From Panicum virgatum (taxonomy: Eukaryota; Streptophyta; Magnoliopsida; Poales; Poaceae): a stretch of DNA of 64,000 nt. Location: the NCBI RefSeq assembly GCF_016808335.1, contig NC_053149.1, positions 18,634,733-18,698,732 on the forward strand. The letters are read 5' to 3'. Shown piece after piece: positions 1 to 12,118 of this stretch (positions are counted from its first letter, which is position 1; the number at the start of each line of letters is the position of its first letter). The translations under genes were made by a program, and so were the position numbers. The notes under the pieces were generated by a model. That model worked only from the letters and a program-made list of their open reading frames with translations. It was not told where the DNA came from and did not search any database.

Positions 1-211
1 TACAAAAAAAGTAAAAGTGCTCAGGATGTAGCAATTCTACGAACATAAAAGACAATAGAAAATTATCAGCTGATGAAACCACGACCTTCATTGGACAGGT
101 GCAGTAACAGAATAGTCATACTCAAATGGTTATAATTAGTTAAAACAAGTTACGCCAGCTCGTCGAGTTTAAAAGTACTGCCTCAAGATACCATATATCC
201 ACTACACTCAC

Positions 212-3200
212 CTTGGCAGTGGCCATCCAGATGTTCTTGTACGCTGAATCATCCACAGGATCCATAATGCAACTAACCTGAAAGAGAGAATGCACATTTG
301 TTGTAATCAAACACAAAGAGCCCCCCATACTGTATATGCATCATGCAACACTTCCATGTCTGTCAAAACTCAAAAGCATAATCCAAACCTCTCCTGGTAG
401 AAGACCAAGATGTTCAGCCCATAGAGACAGTCGTAGGCTGAGGGAGAACTTCCCAGCTTCCCAAGGTCTTCCATCCATTATAGAACTGACAACCTCTTTA
501 TCTTCAATAATCATACCAATCTAAAACAATAGTAAAGATGCATCATAGTGTCAATAGCAGCCTAGCAGGAGCTGGAGAAGATTACAGAGCAACCCACCTA
601 ATTGTGTCATTTGATGTTCACTAATTGCAGTTGATCATGGAAGAAAACACTCTTCAACAGCAAAATTTTCATTTTTAAAGTTCAACAGTTTTTGTCTATA
701 TGAAACTATAAAAGTCAAGCATATATATTGTACTAAAACCTTTAGGTGCATTCCTCTATTGGCCAGCTAATTACAGGAATAGTGCCCCCCAAAAAGATAA
801 TTACAAGAGTAGAATGCAATTATACATAAGCTGTAATTTCAGAAATTCATGCCTCAGAATCTCTTGATCCAAGCAAGCTTCTATCATTTATGTTAGCTGA
901 GCCAATTAATGCAATGCGATCATCTATAATCATCAATTTACTGTGCACATATATCTGCAAAATTCAAATTGTTAGCAAAGGAAAGTACAGAAATCAACCA
1001 TTGCCTCAAGCCATGAGCCCATGACCTACTATCACAGATCACTTCGCACAAGAAAATACTTTACCTGATTGGTGACCAAAGGACCCCCATCACCAAGCCT
1101 GCCATGAGCTCTAAGTCCATAAAATGAGATATAATCATGTGCCTTTGAGCCAACCACATCATATAAATTCTTAAGTATTGAATTAGGCCCTCGACAAATA
1201 GTTCTATATTGCCAATGCATAATTGCCCTCACAGATGCAGCTCCACCATCATCAATACCACCCTGAAACAAAATATGTAACTACCCAGCCACCATGAAGC
1301 ATCAAAACATGTGTAATTGGTACTTTACATTACCTGAAAACCAGGTAAAAGTGGTATTACAATAATAACCCGGAAGTGCTTTTTCTCCTTTTCTGCTCTA
1401 AGTATACGCCTGTATAATGCTTCTAATACACGATTCTTAATTGTATCATCTCCTGAAAGACCTGATATGAAAAACTGATTCTGCAAAGGCCAGCAGAAAG
1501 ACATACATTTAGATGGAATGCCAGTCTATGCTGTAATTACGTGCATGTTCAAACTTCAAGTCTCAAATGATTCTCAAAAATGCGAATGCGATTAATTCCA
1601 AATATCAAGTGTTATTTTGAAACTTTGATCTTATGACTTAGAATCGCAAAACTGAGAAAAAAAAGCATACCTCAATGTAAACAAAATGTTCTGCCTTTTC
1701 AATGAGAGAAAAATAGGCATTGTGAATGCTTCCTTCAATTTGAGTTGTTCCTGCTGACCACGGGCCAACACTTCTAACAACCTAAGTAAAAGAAATTATT
1801 AATTGGTTAGATATATGTTGGTACAGTCAAATATAACTTTCATTATTATTTGGTATAAAAACAAGCTAATAGGACAAACATATCATCTCTGATTCACTTT
1901 AATCCAATTTGAGACTAGGACAATAGATCCAACCTGATTCTAACAAATGCCGCATGTAATAATCTGAGACAAGGATTACCATGTGTCAAACAGGAACTGT
2001 TCATGCCTATGGTCTATGGATACTCTTTTTTTTTATGTAATAGAACACAGGAACATGGTCTACGTAAACAAATTGAACCACTCTAAGATTTTCCATTAAG
2101 ATATTACGGAATTCATGGTGAGATTGTACTTTGAGACAAAAAAAAAAGCTACAAACATGAGGAAAGACATGTCCAGGCAAGCCTGCTTCTTTGCTGGTAA
2201 AAGAAGCAATGTTGCATTCACCTTCAATTTTAACAAACATGACATTGTCTTCTAACTAGATTTTTCTTATGCTATATCTATTCTCTGAGAAATGATTCCA
2301 GTTCTTCCATAAATCATCATGCTCAGGGTTACATTTGCAACAATGAATAACTCTAAACTGCATGAGGTATGAGAAAAAGTCATGGGCAGCTGAATCAGTA
2401 AACTATCATATCCCATTATGCAAAAATATAGCACCAAAACATTATCATATAGTTTAATCAGCAGTAAACAAAACTAACTAACCTGGCAACGACATGCTGC
2501 GCGGGGGCCAACTTCTCCAACATCAAGCACAGAGGCAACTTGGTCTCCCCGTTCTTGTGTCTCCCACCACTCCTTATCTATGTTTTGCATATCTGGTTTT
2601 GAGGTGTCATACTGTTTAGACACTGAAACCTCAGGGGAACCGACATTGTCCACAAATCCTTTCATCTGTAAATCTTGTAAAGAAAGATCTACTTTGGCCT
2701 TTCGGTTGGGCAGTGGGTGGTTCCGATTGGTTTTATTTGCGTGATCTGAAAGACCATTGTTGATATTCATACCATTCAGTGCAAAATCTCCATTTGGAAA
2801 TGCATGGTGATCAGGCTCCTGTGGCAAAAGCAACGGAATGTCCTGACACGACGTTGGTGTTTTCATAGAGTTTAGCCTATCAATTTTAATATCCATGCTG
2901 AGGTTCTGTTTACTCTCTGTTTCCCCATTTGTTTCTTTGCTTGTACCCATGTAATGAGGAATTACCATGTGATGATGAGGCATCAATAATGGAATTGCTT
3001 GCTCATTTGGTGCTTTATTCCTCTGCCATAGGTGACATTGTCAAGTTCAGCAACGATGCATATGAAAAACACTCCTAAAGCAAGTAAACTGACCTTTGCA
3101 TAGTTCCATCTCTGAACAAAATGCCTTGCTACATCTCTACATGCTGGACCATAAAGTGCACACTGAACATCATGCCAAGGCATGCGAGGATATTTAGTAC

Positions 3201-6200
3201 GATCAAGCTCATCTTTCATCGTATCCTCCCAAGAATTTGGCTCGGATTCTCTTACAGAAGGTTAGAAAACAACGACAATAAGATATACAAGCTATAAAGT
3301 TTACATGAAGCATATGCAAGTATGAAGTCTGAGACAATGTCTGGACAGGAAAACTACCTAGGATTGTAGTAATCCTTTCCAGGCCATGTCGAAGGAGGAA
3401 AATCCACAACTTTATGCTCAGGCGAATCATAACGACCAAAGCACAAATCAAGGCCTCCAATATAGCATACTTGATTATCAACGATGACAATTTTTTCATG
3501 GTGAGACCTTCAAGCCATAGCAAAGAGTCAAATATAAGAATTCAGTTAACTGCTACTAACAGAGGAAATAAATACAAAGAAGTTCCCATTGTACCATAAA
3601 TATATGCCAGTTGAGAAATGATCGGGGTAGCGCAGAACTTTAACATTCTCATGAATGTTAAGTAATCTTCGTTTACTGTACATGCTGTTAATTTTCAACG
3701 CAAGAGAAACTTCCTTGTACAAAAGAATGTAAATCTGCAAAATAAAATCACATTTCTTAGTTATTTTGACTTACAGATTACTGTGATAATTAAGTATCTA
3801 GCTAATTCTAGTATGTTATTCACAGAAAATGATTCACGATAAGCAAACTGTTTTCAGTTTCTAGTTGAGCAATGAAACTTAAGAGAACTGTGCATTTGGG
3901 AGCATAAATAGGAACACCTGAGTAGACAAAGTTGTCTGCATAGGCAGGCTAGAAGTAGAAATATTTACTCGGCTATACCCTAGGCATTCCGATATACGTA
4001 AAATATGCTCATCATGATGCTGCTAGGAGTTCACGTCAAGAGCAACCATTGTGAGATTAGCTCCTGGAGGACATAGTTCCTTATTGCTCAGTCAGCCGGG
4101 AAAGTGGTGGGGTATTCTTAAATGATTCGATGACAATATTGCACATTGTCTCTTAGTAGATACAAAACTTGTTACTGTCAGAAGGGAGAGAGCATCCAAC
4201 CACATGCCATACAGTAGATAACTTTTTCCCCTCAAATATGCAGGAGAGGTGCATAACGTTTCATCAAAGTATAAAAAAAAAACTGAAAAAGTCAGGGCCT
4301 TTCAGAACATTACAACATTCGTGCCGTGATTTAAGAAATGACCTCACAGGCATACAGTGGATACGCCCTCCATTTTGCTATGTATGCCCACAACCTCAGG
4401 AGTATCCGTCACAATAAGGGCACACGCAACAGTTATAGCATGATACTCTCTATAGTGCTGTCCATGTAGGTTATAGCAGGTACTATAGATCAACTACCCA
4501 ACAATCTTTCTATAGCATAATTTTCTAAATTAGTGTGGAATCCACATGGTATTTGTTTAATGTTCCGAACTCATCTTCAACTTCTTCTCTCCTAGTGCTC
4601 GCCGCCCGCAGCGCCTATGCCTCTGCGCTCGCTGGCATGTTCGCCTCTGGCCCAGCAGCTTGCCGCGCGGCTGCGGAGAGCATCTTGCAGGAGCTCGGCC
4701 ACGGCGCCGGCCATGGCACCTGTCCCCAAACAGGAGACCGCCTGCGCCGAACTCCACCCGCCGCTCGCCTCAGTCCGTGGCCCGCGTCGCCTCCGCGCCC
4801 GTGCCAGCCGCCGCACGCCAGTCGCGCCGCCTCAGCCCGCGGTTCGCTGGTCGGCGTCGACTCTGCGCCCACGACGGCCGCCGCTCGCCAGTTGTGCCAC
4901 CTCCGCCGCACGACGGATCTGTTCTCGGGCCGCCGGTCGAGCGCCCGTCCTTCGCTGAGCTGCTCCCCCCACAGTGACGCTTCTCGCGCGCCGCCGACCG
5001 CAAGGTCGGCCTCGACCCGCAGTCGCGTTTTTCCCGTGCCGCCAGCCGTACGGCTGGCCTCGGCCCGCAGCCGCGCTTCTCCAGCGCAGCCGGCCGCATG
5101 CCAGCGGAGGCCGCAGCCACGCATGCTGGCTTGCTGGTATAGCGTCGTCGACGAGCTCTGCCAGGGGGCCGCGCCGGCGACATGCTTCTCCTTGACTCTG
5201 CTTGTGCTGGCCGCCGCGGCACACTCGACCCACCTGCCCGCATGGTGGGCCCCGCATGGCGTCGATCCGTGTGCTAGCAAGTGTCGCTGGCTTTGTCGAC
5301 GTTTTTCTCTCTCTGTCCTCTACTCTCTCCTACATGGAGCTACTATAGTAAGGCACTATCGACCCGTCAGCCATGCCCTAAGTCCACAATGTATAACAGG
5401 TTGGATTTGTATGTTACAAGGGGCAGACATCTAATTATAAGTTGACTTTTTTGCTCCTTCTGCATCGATCTTCAATTTCCTTGGTCCGTGTGCAATCATG
5501 GCGCGCTTATATTGCGAAATGGAGCAGTAGTTTTCAATCATGGCGCACTTATATTGCGAAATGGAGCAGTAGTTTATTTATCAATTATCATGCGATACAA
5601 CTAATCCTCAAATGTTTAACAGTAGCATGCCTGACACCGACTCGTTTGAATCTTGGCTATAGACAGTACCAGATATAGGTTCGAATTGGTTTTAGACCTT
5701 GACCACCCAAAAAAAACTTGTTCACTTAGATTAGGCTAAAACCTGAATAAAAAGCAAGTTCCTCCAAAATTGAGATAATGTAACAATCAATATAAATCAT
5801 CAAAAGAAAAATAATCCAAGAAAACTTTTAAATTCAAACAATGTTCGTTAAATTAAATCCTAACTGATTTTCTTAAAGTCTGTATTACTAACCCTCACAG
5901 AAAAATGCAGTTTTGTAAAACCAATCATACAGTTCACATTCAAACAATGTCTTAATAGATTCTCTTATTAAAAATGATAATCGAATACCTGTACGCCTTG
6001 CTTCGCCCTTGATTCCAGAAGAATATCAAGCCTAGATGATCCATGGAACTGAAAAGGGCGTCTAAGATACAATTCTGGGCACAGCCACCAGTCAGTTATA
6101 AATATCTGCATTCAGCATTTAATTATCTTCAAGACATGACAATGAAGTCAAAATGAAGCAGAAAGATTCTCACTTTATTATGTAACTAACCTCTGATTTG

Positions 6201-9200
6201 GCTTCCTCAATGGAAGAAGCAATAGCATCAAATGCTGCACGCCCATCTATGAACCATTGTACAACACTACCATCTTCAGTCAAGCCCCTAGGTGGTGCAA
6301 ATGAACCAAAACGGTGAGGGTGACACCAGCCCTCTGGGGGCCGCCGAGCAGCATTTATTGCAGTAACCCAATCTTTTACCTTAGCTGAACTTCTTGTTCT
6401 CAATTTTATTGCCCGTCCCCCAGAAGATACCTTCCACATTCAACAGTATTTAGAAAATTAGAACAAAACACCATGTTGCTTGATCAGTTGATCAGATAAA
6501 TCAAGGCCAGCACAAGGTTGTGGTAATTTTTATCATCTTTTTTTTTCAGCTACATAAATGCATTGCCAAAAATAGTTTCTTATAACAAAAATGCGGGCAA
6601 GTTATTTGCAATATGGAATTATGGATGGCGAAAATCACTGCGGAGGCAATGACCCACTCCATTCAGGGCGGCTCCAAATTTACTCATCACACTTCTGGCC
6701 CATCCACATATATGCAGCCCAACAGCCCATTATCAAGTCATATATCCTACATCCTCCTGAAACCCTAGTCCTATCCATTAACTGGTTCACCCCTACAGGC
6801 AGTCGCCACCGTCACCCACTCGCTCATCCATAACTATGCAGCCTGGATACACCCAGGAAGGTGTGTTTTGTGTATCGGATATGTATCCAATTTGGATGCA
6901 CGTTTGGTACGTGGCTGATACGTATCCTTGCTGCATCTGAAAAAAGAATAAATATAGATACTTGGGCTGATACGTATTGGGCCAGTTGGATAAGGCCCGA
7001 TGTGCACATTGCCCCACTCACCCCATATTAGCTGCGTTGCTTTAACACACACCATAGACGCATGTTTCAATTACAAAGGGGAAATATAAGAAATTGCTTT
7101 GAAGTGCTAGATAGGTTAAATTTAATCAAAGTCCTTCATACTAGTTGATAACATATTATATCAATAAACTTTTAATGTGGGATGATAGGTTAGGGACATG
7201 CTGGCTGAATTTGTCATGACAGCTCAAAAAAGTAAGACTTACAATAGTATAATTATTTATTAGTCTAAAACATTTTACAATAGTATGATTAATTATAAGT
7301 CTAAAACATTTTACAACATATCTTGCAAGACGATCCTTATACTAGATGAAATGCAGTATCCCTCTTAGGCAAGGTATAACTTCAACAATAATGGACTTTT
7401 GCATCTGTTGTATTGCTTAATAAAACATTGAGCAAGTAACACCTTGTTTCTTTGAGTGGCCTAAGACTTATTAATTGCCTGTTTTGCTTACTCTAGAAAA
7501 CAAATAATCAAACTCTGTTGAAGTTGTAACAGCAGCTTAGGTACAAATGTCTCAAAACATCCAAGTTCTAGACTTAACTTAGACAAGCCACCTCCTGGTA
7601 CTACCTGAAACTCATACCCAAGGACAACTGACACTGTTTATGTGAGCAACTAGGGTCCGGGGTGGCACTCACAATATTGGTTGTTTGGTTGGAGTGATAT
7701 GTCAAGCTGCTAGACCAAACAATTCATAAATAGTAAAGAAGTACCTCAAATCCAAAATGCAACGGATTGCGTTCCTTTATCTCATTTGCTAGAGTGGCTT
7801 GGCCTTCTCCATTTCTATCAGTGCAAGGTGACACATCAAAGATGACTATGTCCAAAAGCTTAGGATCAAAGGGATCTTGGAGTAAAGCTAAGAATCCTGG
7901 CTTCAATACAGCCCAAACCTATCAAGAAGTGGTCAATTTAAACAGTTCATATACATGTCAGAATCATGTTAGTAAAATAAAAAATCATCAGATATTTTCA
8001 GTACCTTTTGCCAGTTACTACTGCAAAACCTAAAACAGCAGGATGAACAGCATCTTCCTTTACTGCCCATCTCAATTTTTGGCAAGTGCCTTACTGTAAC
8101 ATAATCTTCCTTTAGCTTCGGCCCATATTCTGGCAGAAATGATAACAATGAAACTTCCAGAAATTTGCAAACCTGCATTTTCACAGATGTTATGGCCTAA
8201 ACGAAAATGAGCAACAGGATGATACCTCCTAACTGATTCAGGCACAATGTTTTGTTTAACCTTCTCTATAAAACTACCATGATGATTTGTACCGGAAGTC
8301 CAGAACAGGGCTTTTATTACCTCTCTTGAGTTGACAATATCCAAGTTTCCCAGGAAATGGTTCAAGTATTCTTGCATGGCAACCTTTGCACGATCAGAAA
8401 CGGATTGCTGACGACCAAGTGCTGGTCGAATAACAGGCAAGACAGCCCTTGAAGGAACATTTCTGCAACAACAGTTCATGTATGCATATGAATATGTATG
8501 GGAAGCCAGCTGCTCTAATAAGATACGATATAATTGCTAAAGTTTTCCTTTCTCTTTTAGTTCAATATCAGGTGAACATTGTAAACAAGGCCACCAAGTT
8601 ACCTATTTTTTATAGAGTGTTCATCATGTTGTGAAGGAACATGCACATCATCGGCTTCATCATCATCATGTACAACTGGCATATGCTCCCCGATTCCCAA
8701 ATTTTGAAGCCATTCTTTGACCTTGAATTAAAAAATAAAGATTAAGTGAATTATTCATCACTGAAAATAAAGCTTTCACACAAAATAATATCATGCCAAG
8801 TAGAATTGACAGTAAAAAAGGGATGTCCGATGTAGTCAGGTTGATCAGCAAAAGCCCTCATTTAGAAGGTACACTAGCATTGCATAGCTACATCATTGGA
8901 AGGCATGTGTTGGCCCAAGCAAGTCAAACGACAGCAAACATAGTGAAATACACCCGTAACCAGAAGCCACTCATAAATGGTTGTAAAATAAATAATTTTG
9001 CCAAGAAAAAGGTGCATGAGTTCTACCATTATGACAGGTATTTGTAATGTGCAGTAACAAGAGCATTTAATGGTAAACCAGAAAGGATTCCAGTATCGGT
9101 CAAAACAATAACAAGTACTATACAACCAACCTGTTCCTGTTTCTCATGGAATTCTTCAAGGAATGCACGTCTCTTCAACGCAAAGTGTAAATATAGCACT

Positions 9201-11460
9201 TGTGAGGCCTTCTTATATAGATGCCACCTGAACTGATAGAAGAACCAGTGAACATTATTTCATGGATTCAGAATTCATATTTTGGGGAATTGCAGAGGCT
9301 ACAAATGCAATAGATGAGCATTAGCAAAAGCAAACTCCAAATTTTCCAGCCAACTCGGATCAGGTCTTTTCATAGTATTCATTGACAGGACAAGCAATGA
9401 GCTGTGCATCTTCCTCTGATGCAAACTGTACTAGTTATTTCTGCCTTGACTTGATCCTAACCCGTGCAAAGGGATATATCAAATGCTCTTTCAGAAAAAT
9501 TACACAATGGTATCTCGATTTTGTTCCTTGGTTTATTGGCTCCAGAACCAGCATCTTAATTCACACTCTGTTCTCTGTCTTCACTCTACTACTTCACCCA
9601 GTCATCTAAGAACATTGCACTAAATGTCCCAGACATTCCCCCCACCAAATTACAGCCAGATATTACCAGAAAACGAAAAGTTAACCTCCCTTTGATAGCA
9701 AAGAGTTAAAAGAAAAACTGCATGAATTCCATGATAAGCACAAGCCCCTTCAAAAAGCAGCAGATCTAAGAAATATTTAATGCACAGTCGTGTTTTCATT
9801 TTAATGAAACTAGGGGTCCCCTTTTTCCTAAAAAAAAATATTAATGACAGTGGACCATACAAGCTCCTAATCTCTTATTTAGCATTAAATGGTACACAAT
9901 GACTACTCAACCACACAATCAGATAAACAAAAATGCATTTAACCAAACCCATGCAATCATCGAGTCACTCACTGACACTGTTACAATCCCAAACACATAA
10001 AAGGTACCGTTTCCTCCACCATAAGGCCCGAGCACATAAACGTTGTTGTGAAAAAAGGACCCGAAAAAGAAATAAGAACTCAAGCACAGAAAAACTACCT
10101 TTATATAAGAGTAAATTTCACTGGCGGTCCCCAAACTTGTCCCGAGATTTCAAGTAGGTCCCGGTACTCTCAAAATGCACGTCTAGGTCCCTGAACTTGT
10201 CCCGAGTTCTCATCCCGGTCCCGGTACTCTCAAAATGCACGTCTAGGTCCCTGAACTTGCTAATCCATTTCATATAGGTCCAAATCTCCATAACATGCTC
10301 TCCAAACAGTACGATTAAGTGAACTAACAGGTGGGGCCCATATGGCAGTCACACCTCTCCCTTCTCCCTCCTCCCTCTGTATGGGCGCCGCCGGACCCCA
10401 CCCCTAGCGTCCGTCGGCTACCCCGCTCCCTGGATGTCGTGCCACCCCGAGGGCGGCGCCCTCCATGGCCACCACCGCCGGCGCGCCCTGGCGGGCGAGC
10501 CCCGCTCCGGTCCTGGTCCCGGTCCAGCGCCCGCGGGCCCGCACAGCGCCGCCCCGGCCGGCGAGCCGGCGACCCCCTCGCCCGAGTCTGCCCCCTTCCC
10601 CATTCTCAAGGTTGAAGATGGCCATGGCCATGGGCGGCGACGTTGGGAGCAAGAGAGGAGGGAGAAGGGAGAGGTGTGACTGCCATATGGGCTCCACCTG
10701 TTAGTTCACTTAATCGTACTGTTTGGAGAGCATGTTATGGAGATTTGGACCTATATGAAATGGATTAGCAAGTTCAGGGACCTAGACGTGCATTTTGAAA
10801 GTACCGGGACCGGGATGAGAACTCGGGACAAGTTCAGGGACCTAGACGTGCATTTTGAGAGTACCGGGACCTACTTGAAATCTCGGGACAAGTTTGGGGA
10901 CCGCCAGTGAAATTTACTCTTTATATAAAGTATAGATACTAAGGGAAAAAGAAACTCCCACATTGCCATCCACATCAGCGCAGCACGAAGTCATCCACAA
11001 GCTACTGACACAACCAATCGAGCAACCCAGTTCCCGACACCCCAAAAGGGGTCAATCGAACCTTCCGAGATCACCTAGGAAAATGTAGTCGGAGCCCATC
11101 GGAGAAACAAATCACCCAAACGCCCAATTCGTGCAACAATTCTGAACCGCCGAAATGACAGGCACTACACACTACATGCGCGCGTCCAGCCCAAGGCAGA
11201 GAGGCGGATCACACATTCACGAAAACAGCCACCAAGACAAGCGAGCAAGGCCAGACGAACCGGAAGCAGGGGGGGAGGAGGAGGGAGGCGCCCCGCGGAC
11301 GGACCTGCTTGTAGTGGACCTCGATGGTGTACGAGAGCAGCATGGGCGTGATGTCCCCCGCGTCGGGGCGCGAGACCCCGACGATCCTGGCCCGCGGCAG
11401 CTCGTCGAACACCCGCGCGGACTCCGGCAGCCGGAACGACGCGGCGGCGGCCAGCCCCTC

Positions 11461-11491
<31 letters not shown>

Positions 11492-11535
11492 ATCCTGAAG
11501 TACCTGTGGCCCCCGAGCTCCTCCTCGCCGGTCAT
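212..11535 (-). CDS. PLDZETA: Phospholipase D zeta (PX-PH type), 3' end beyond window
   Basis: Hydrolyses membrane phospholipids to phosphatidic acid; PLD zetas act on endomembranes, in vesicle traffic and phosphate-starvation lipid turnover (family knowledge). Eighteen exons were placed by splice sites and phase: 11305-11535, 9131-9232, 8603-8721, 8321-8462, 8005-8172, 7745-7918, 6191-6430, 5989-6105, 3595-3734, 3358-3507, 3094-3250, 2483-3022, 1671-1781, 1334-1480, 1065-1262, 853-954, 389-520, 212-277. They give about 1012 codons without a stop; family members have about 1100, so the last 80-100 residues lie left of position 1. The PX domain falls at about residues 35-200 and PH at about 230-340. 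The first HKD motif (HEKIVIVD) is in exon 10 and the second (HSKLMIID) in exon 16. The long exon 12 is the variable linker. The start is the ATG at 11533-11535; a second in-frame Met lies at 11491-11493. An intact, probably functional gene. Confidence 0.95.
521..852 (-). other. PLD zeta intron with GC-AG splice sites
   Basis: The exon before this intron must end after a Ser-Glu pair to stay in phase with the next exon, which begins Ile-Gly. The donor there reads GAG|GCATGA, so it is GC instead of GT; the acceptor is a normal AG. No GT nearby would keep the frame. GC-AG introns are a known minor class in plants. Confidence 0.75.
4216..4340 (-). mobile_element. Possible LINE 3'-end remnant in PLD zeta intron 8
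   Basis: A T-rich start followed by 'ctcaaatatgcaggagagg' resembles the start of the LINE-like 3' ends seen near 16.2 kb and 30.1 kb ('ctcaaatacgcaggagagc'). No coding part and no clear target-site duplication is visible, so this is a short decayed remnant at most. Confidence 0.4.
4418..5378. mobile_element. Non-autonomous PIF/Harbinger-like element with GC-rich interior
   Basis: The element starts GGGCA and ends TGCCC and is flanked by TAA on both sides (4415-4417 and 5379-5381), the 3-bp target duplication typical of PIF/Harbinger. The ends form an imperfect inverted repeat of about 50 bases sharing 'tccatgtagg' and 'ctatagt'. It lies in PLD zeta intron 8. The interior (about 4590-5290) is very GC-rich and has tandem units of about 48 bp near 4977-5120. 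Long open frames there occur on both strands and reflect composition; I recognise no protein, although captured gene pieces are possible. Confidence 0.7.
5493..5576. repeat. 42-bp tandem duplication in PLD zeta intron 8
   Basis: Two adjacent, nearly identical 42-base units each contain 'caatcatggcgc' and 'gaaatggagcagtag'. This is a simple local duplication. Confidence 0.85.
6431..7744 (-). other. PLD zeta intron 6, no gene recognised
   Basis: 1.3-kb intron between the PH-domain exons. The part at about 6590-7070 is less AT-rich than its surroundings and contains 'aaaccctag' and repeated 'gatacgtat' words, so it may be a decayed insertion. I see no terminal repeats and no protein I can name. 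A 36-bp tandem duplication sits at 7239-7310. Confidence 0.5.
7239..7310. repeat. 36-bp AT-rich tandem duplication
   Basis: Two units begin 'ttacaatagtat' and end 'agtctaaaacatt', with a few differences between them. Located inside PLD zeta intron 6. Confidence 0.8.
10109..10919. mobile_element. Mutator-like (MULE) element with about 265-bp terminal inverted repeats
   Basis: Lies in PLD zeta intron 1. It is flanked by a perfect 9-bp duplication TTTATATAA (10100-10108 and 10920-10928), as expected for Mutator-like elements. The left arm (10109 to about 10374) and right arm (about 10655 to 10919) are near-perfect inverted copies. Each arm contains a tandemly repeated unit of about 60 bp carrying 'aaaatgcacgtctaggtcc'. 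The interior of about 280 bp is very GC-rich, with open frames in several directions and no transposase, so the element is non-autonomous. A captured gene fragment (Pack-MULE) is possible but unproven. Confidence 0.88.
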
Positions 11536-11550
11536 AGATTCCCCCGGGGG

Positions 11551-11557
11551 ATTTATA
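11551..11557 (-). promoter_or_regulatory. Candidate TATA box of PLD zeta
   Basis: On the minus strand the sequence TATAAAT lies only about 16 bases upstream of the first ATG. If used as a TATA box, transcription would begin near or inside the first codons and translation would start at the second Met (11493). It may instead be a chance match in the 5' leader. Confidence 0.35.
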
Positions 11558-11815
11558 CGGGCTGTTCGGTTTCGAAGTGCGGCTCGAGGAAGGAAAGGCT
11601 TTGGGGGGGCCGGGGGGGGGGGGGGGGGGTGCGGGCGGGCGGCGCCGATCGATGGCCGCACGGCGCCGTGGAAGGAAGGAGGAGAAGCTTGTGTTGTGCC
11701 TGACAAATTTGGGCTGCTTTTGCCTCTTTTTCTCACCTTTTTTCAATCGAATTTCTTCGTGATCTGATTTTGGTTTTGGGGTGGTTTGGATGGCACAACA
11801 AGCTGTAGTTCGTGA

Positions 11816-12118
11816 GAGCCTGTTTAGTTCCCAAAAATTTTCAAGTGTTAGAACAACTTACAACGTTTGACCACTAATTTAGAGTATTAAATGTAGATAA
11901 TTGACAAAGCATATTCCATAACCCCAGGTGAAATCGCGAGACGAATCTAATAAATCTAATTATACAATAATTAAACAATGTTATGCTACAATAACCAACC
12001 TCTAATGCCAAATTAATTAGTTTTAATAGATTCGTCTCGCGATTTCTCGTCTATTCGTATAATTAATTTATATTTAATACTTTTAATTAGTGTTCCTCAA
12101 AAATTTTTGAACGGGCCC
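11816..12118. mobile_element. MITE upstream of PLD zeta
   Basis: Ends 'gagcctgttta' and '...gaacgggccc' form a short imperfect inverted repeat, and TGA flanks both sides (11813-11815, 12119-12121). The interior has a long imperfect inverted structure including 'gcgagacgaatctaa' and its complement near 12035. This resembles the abundant Tourist/Harbinger-type MITEs of grasses. It begins about 280 bp upstream of the PLD zeta start codon and could overlap its promoter. Confidence 0.65.

Noticed and set aside
4535..5434. 299-codon open frame on the plus strand
   Set aside because: Lies in a GC-rich transposon interior inside a PLD zeta intron; long open frames occur on both strands at once and no domain is recognisable.
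10331..10704. Several 60-97 codon frames
   Set aside because: All fall in the GC-rich core and arms of the Mutator-like element; no family resemblance.
11155..11767. Plus-strand frames of 147-182 codons
   Set aside because: Antisense to PLD zeta exon 1 and its GC-rich leader.
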